Part shown: piece by piece, positions 61,509 through 64,000 of the stretch
Numbering within the stretch: the stretch's first letter is position 1
Layout: each line of letters begins with the position of its first letter
Source: Chlamydomonas reinhardtii
Lineage: Eukaryota > Chlorophyta > Chlorophyceae > Chlamydomonadales > Chlamydomonadaceae
Reading direction: 5' to 3'
NCBI RefSeq assembly: GCF_000002595.2
Contig: NC_057009.1
Span: 5,659,283 to 5,723,282, forward strand
DNA length: 64,000 bases
Program-made: the position numbers and the translations under genes
The notes under the pieces: generated by a model
Seen by the model: only the letters and a program-made list of their open reading frames with translations
Told to the model about the DNA's origin: nothing
The model's database searches: none

Positions 61509-64000
61509 ATGGTCAGTGGCCAAGGGGCCGTGACCGGCACCGCCGCACCGGTGGTTGCGCACAAGGGGCCGCCACCGCTCCTCTCGCCTCCACGCCATCT
61601 CTCATGCTCAGGCGGGCTGAGCTCAACGCCTCTGTCGTCACCGGGCGGCCTGCTATCCCCAAAGCGGCCGGCGTGGACGGCCGCACCCGAAGAGTTCACC
61701 TGCAATGGCCCTTCGGACTCTGAGACAGAGGTTGCTTGTGGGTGAGTGCATGGGCAAATTGCAACCGAGAAGAGCTTTCTGACCATGACATAACCCCGCC
61801 TTGGGGGCCAGGCTGGCCTATGGCCTTTCAAAGTTGCTCAGGACGCACTAAAGCAAGACGGCTTGGCTCTAGGACAACGAGTTCCACTCTGCCTTTCGCC
61901 TCCTCACACGCAGGGACGGCACAGAGCTCTCGACCACTACGCTGCCGGGCTGCGCGCCGCAGTTACCTGACAGCGCCGGGACGATACCTGCGGGAGCGGC
62001 TTGGATCGGGGTTGGCACAGAGCCACATATCCCATTCGGTGTTGGCGGCAGATCCCGGCTGTCAGGCCCGGGCGCTCACAGCCCCGGGCCGCTGCAGCTC
62101 TGTCCCTCTGCGACGGCTGGCGGTCTGGCTGCACCAGGAGCAGCAGCGAGAAGGACAGTAACAGCTGCAGCAGCAGCAGCCGCGACAGCGGTTGCTGCCG
62201 CAAGCGGCACAGGCGGTCGGTCGCTGGTCGCCCACTCCAGCTGGGGTCACAGCAGCGGCCAGGCACACAACCCGGTGCATGACATGACCGACCAGCAGCA
62301 GCAAGAGCAGCACAATGCACTGGCGGCGCCACTGCCGCTGCGTCCGCCCCGAGCCAGCCGGAGTATAGGGGGCTGCGAGGACGCGGGCGTCTATAGCTGC
62401 GGCAGCGGCGGTGGGCTTGTCCGCAGCATTGCTTACGGGGCCACCGAAGGCGGCGCAGGAGCAGGTGGTATCTCGCTGAGTGGACCTCTTCGCGTGATGC
62501 AGCGGCAGACTCAACATCCGGACGCAGATCGCGGCGGCGAGTGGCGGCAGGCGGATGTGCAGCATCGGGCCCTGCTGGCTGACTTACTGGAGTCTGGGCC
62601 CGAGCTGCCCAGCGGCGCGGTGCAGTCCACAGGCGCGGCGGCCTCGGCGGCCGTCAACACGGCTGTCACGGCCCCAGGGTGGCGCGTCCCAAGAGATGAG
62701 GAGGCCTGGGCGGCGCGGGGCCGGCGCCTGAGCGGCGTTGGCGCGCGCACGGCGCCCGGAGCCGGGGGCTCTCCACCGGAGCGCCGCAGCCGTCCAGCCG
62801 GGCAACAAGGGCCGGTGCAACAGCAGCCAGCCGGGATAAAGCAGCAACACCAGGAGTACCAGCCCTCAAGCGAACATCGCGACGTTGCCACCCATGAGTG
62901 CTCAGATGGGGAGCAGCAGCTGCTGCGCGCTTTCGAGAGCATATCTGTGGACGCGGCGGCGGGCGCCGAGTTGCTCGCAACCCGCCTGGCTTCAGAGGTG
63001 TCCTCGTACGCCGCCGGCGACAGTCGTGCGCATGCCCACGCCCACGACGGACATAGAGATGAGGACCTGCACGCGCGCGTGTCGGGCGGGGTGCTGCGCA
63101 CGATGGACTCGTACGCAACACACTCCGAGGCGGAGGGCCCTGATGGCTTGAACGGGCAGGGCGGTGGCGCTGACGGCAGCGGCGGCAGAGGAAGTGACGG
63201 CGCGCCGCTCAGTCCGCCGACCCTAGGGCTGCCGGCACCGTTGGTGCTTGCAGCATCAGCCGGCGGTGCCGTGTTGCCGGCTGGTCCGAACAGCCAGGGC
63301 CACGCGGCCTCGCGCTTCTTATCTCCGCCCGCATCGCCAGCGGCGGCGCAGGAGCGCGAGCGTCGGGCCGCCGCCGTCACTGCCGCCCACGGCAACACCT
63401 CCTTCGGCAGCCAGGCCGGCAGCGGCGCCGACTCCCCTGTCATGTCGCCAGCGCCGTCTTCCTCTCGCGGGCACTTTCGGCTTTGGCCGGGCGCGCCCTT
63501 CTTCTCGTCCTTCAGCAAGCAGCGGCATCGCGACAGCGAAGTGGCTGCCAGCGGCACCTCCGCCGCGGCCTCCGCCGCCGTGTCGTCCCCCGGGCGCTAC
63601 CGGTTCAGCAGCGGCGCCGGGGGCGGCGGTGGCGGCAGCAGCCGGATGGTGGCTTCCAGCGGCGACGGCACCAGTGTCGCCCTGGCCTCTGCAGCGGCCA
63701 TCAACGCTGCAGCCATTGCGGCGGCGGAGGGGTCGTCGCCGAAGAGGCGGCCGGACAGCGGCGGCGGAATGGACCGGCTGAGGCTTCAGCGCACCCGCGT
63801 CCGTGCCATTCAGACCTCCGCGTCAGCCAATGCGCACAGCAGCCCTGGCGGCAGCAGCCTTGCACTCGGCAGTTTGGCGGCGGCGGACAGGGGTGCGGGG
63901 CCAGGGGCGCTAATGGCAGCGCTCCAAGCCAGGAGCAGCGTGGGCGGCGTGCCCAGCGGCTGCACCAGCCCCACGGCCGCGGCCGCGCTGGCGCTGAACG
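61509..64000 (+). CDS. unrecognised large disordered protein, cut by the window edge
   Basis: Two exons are visible (61509-61741, 61914 to beyond 64000) and join in frame through a GTGAGT donor and a CAG acceptor, giving at least 773 residues with no stop at the window end. The protein is rich in Gly, Ala, Ser and Gln, with no domain I recognise. Islands of less simple sequence include HRALLADLLESGPELP, RVPRDEEAWAARGRRLSG, QQLLRAFESISVD, RFLSPPASPAAAQERERRAA, FRLWPGAPFFSSFSKQRHRD and SSPKRRPDSGGGMDRLRLQR. The SPP, SPA and SPK sites and basic patches would suit a phosphorylated regulatory protein, but that is a guess. The long open frame and codon composition are the main evidence that it is real. 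The start at 61509 is the only in-frame ATG in exon 1, and an untranslated or coding exon upstream is possible. Confidence 0.72.

Noticed and set aside
62511-63557. Long minus-strand open frame (348 codons)
   Set aside because: It lies antisense to the long plus-strand exon of the right-edge gene. High GC at third positions creates such shadows, and it has no family resemblance.

Overview
The window looks like nuclear DNA of a chlamydomonadalean (volvocine-type) green alga. The signs are very GC-rich coding sequence, many short introns with GTGAGT/GTGCGT donors and CAG acceptors, alanine/glycine/serine/glutamine-rich low-complexity stretches inside proteins, TGTAA polyadenylation signals, and long (TG/CA)n arrays in introns and intergenic DNA. 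I cannot fix the species. No rRNA gene, confirmed tRNA gene, CRISPR array or operon was seen. Gene models were built by hand from splice sites, reading-frame phase and protein-family similarity. Every junction quoted keeps frame, but none has transcript support.

Layout, left to right. (1) 1090-4116 (+): mitochondrial-carrier-family protein, probably an S-adenosylmethionine (SAM) carrier. (2) 5225-8756 (-) and 11791-15639 (-): two tandem paralogues of a SAM-dependent class I methyltransferase. A short LTR-like element with apparently identical 0.59 kb repeats (about 9679-11291) sits between them. (3) 15974-16426 (+): intronless twin CX9C (CHCH) protein, divergent from the second methyltransferase. 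(4) 18621-23219 (-): WD40 protein. (5) 24234-27247 (+): large disordered vasculin-like protein. (6) 28927-31741 (-): YccA-type Bax-inhibitor membrane protein. (7) 32554-38016 (+): MINDY-4-like deubiquitinase with LisH N terminus. (8) 38431-47649 (-): DNMT1/MET1-type DNA cytosine methyltransferase with BAH modules. (9) 48806-51420 (-): BTB protein with a cysteine-rich tail. (10) 51972-54750 and 55854-58111 (+): two tandem histone stem-loop-binding-protein (SLBP) genes. (11) 58752-60663 (-): NADAR-domain protein. (12) 61509 to the right edge (+): unrecognised disordered protein, cut by the window.

Most genes form divergent pairs sharing 0.3-1 kb promoters (15640-15973, 23220-24233, 31742-32553, 51421-51971, 60664-61508) or convergent pairs. 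Themes that may be coincidental but are worth noting are SAM handling (carrier, two methyltransferases, DNA methyltransferase) and nuclear/RNA regulation (SLBP pair, DNA methyltransferase, vasculin-like protein). The most unusual points are the SLBP tandem pair with altered RNA-binding motifs, the methyltransferase pair with an intron-spanning conversion-like tract, the young LTR-like insertion, a fold-back element at 48050-48232, and a short sequence family embedded in TG arrays.
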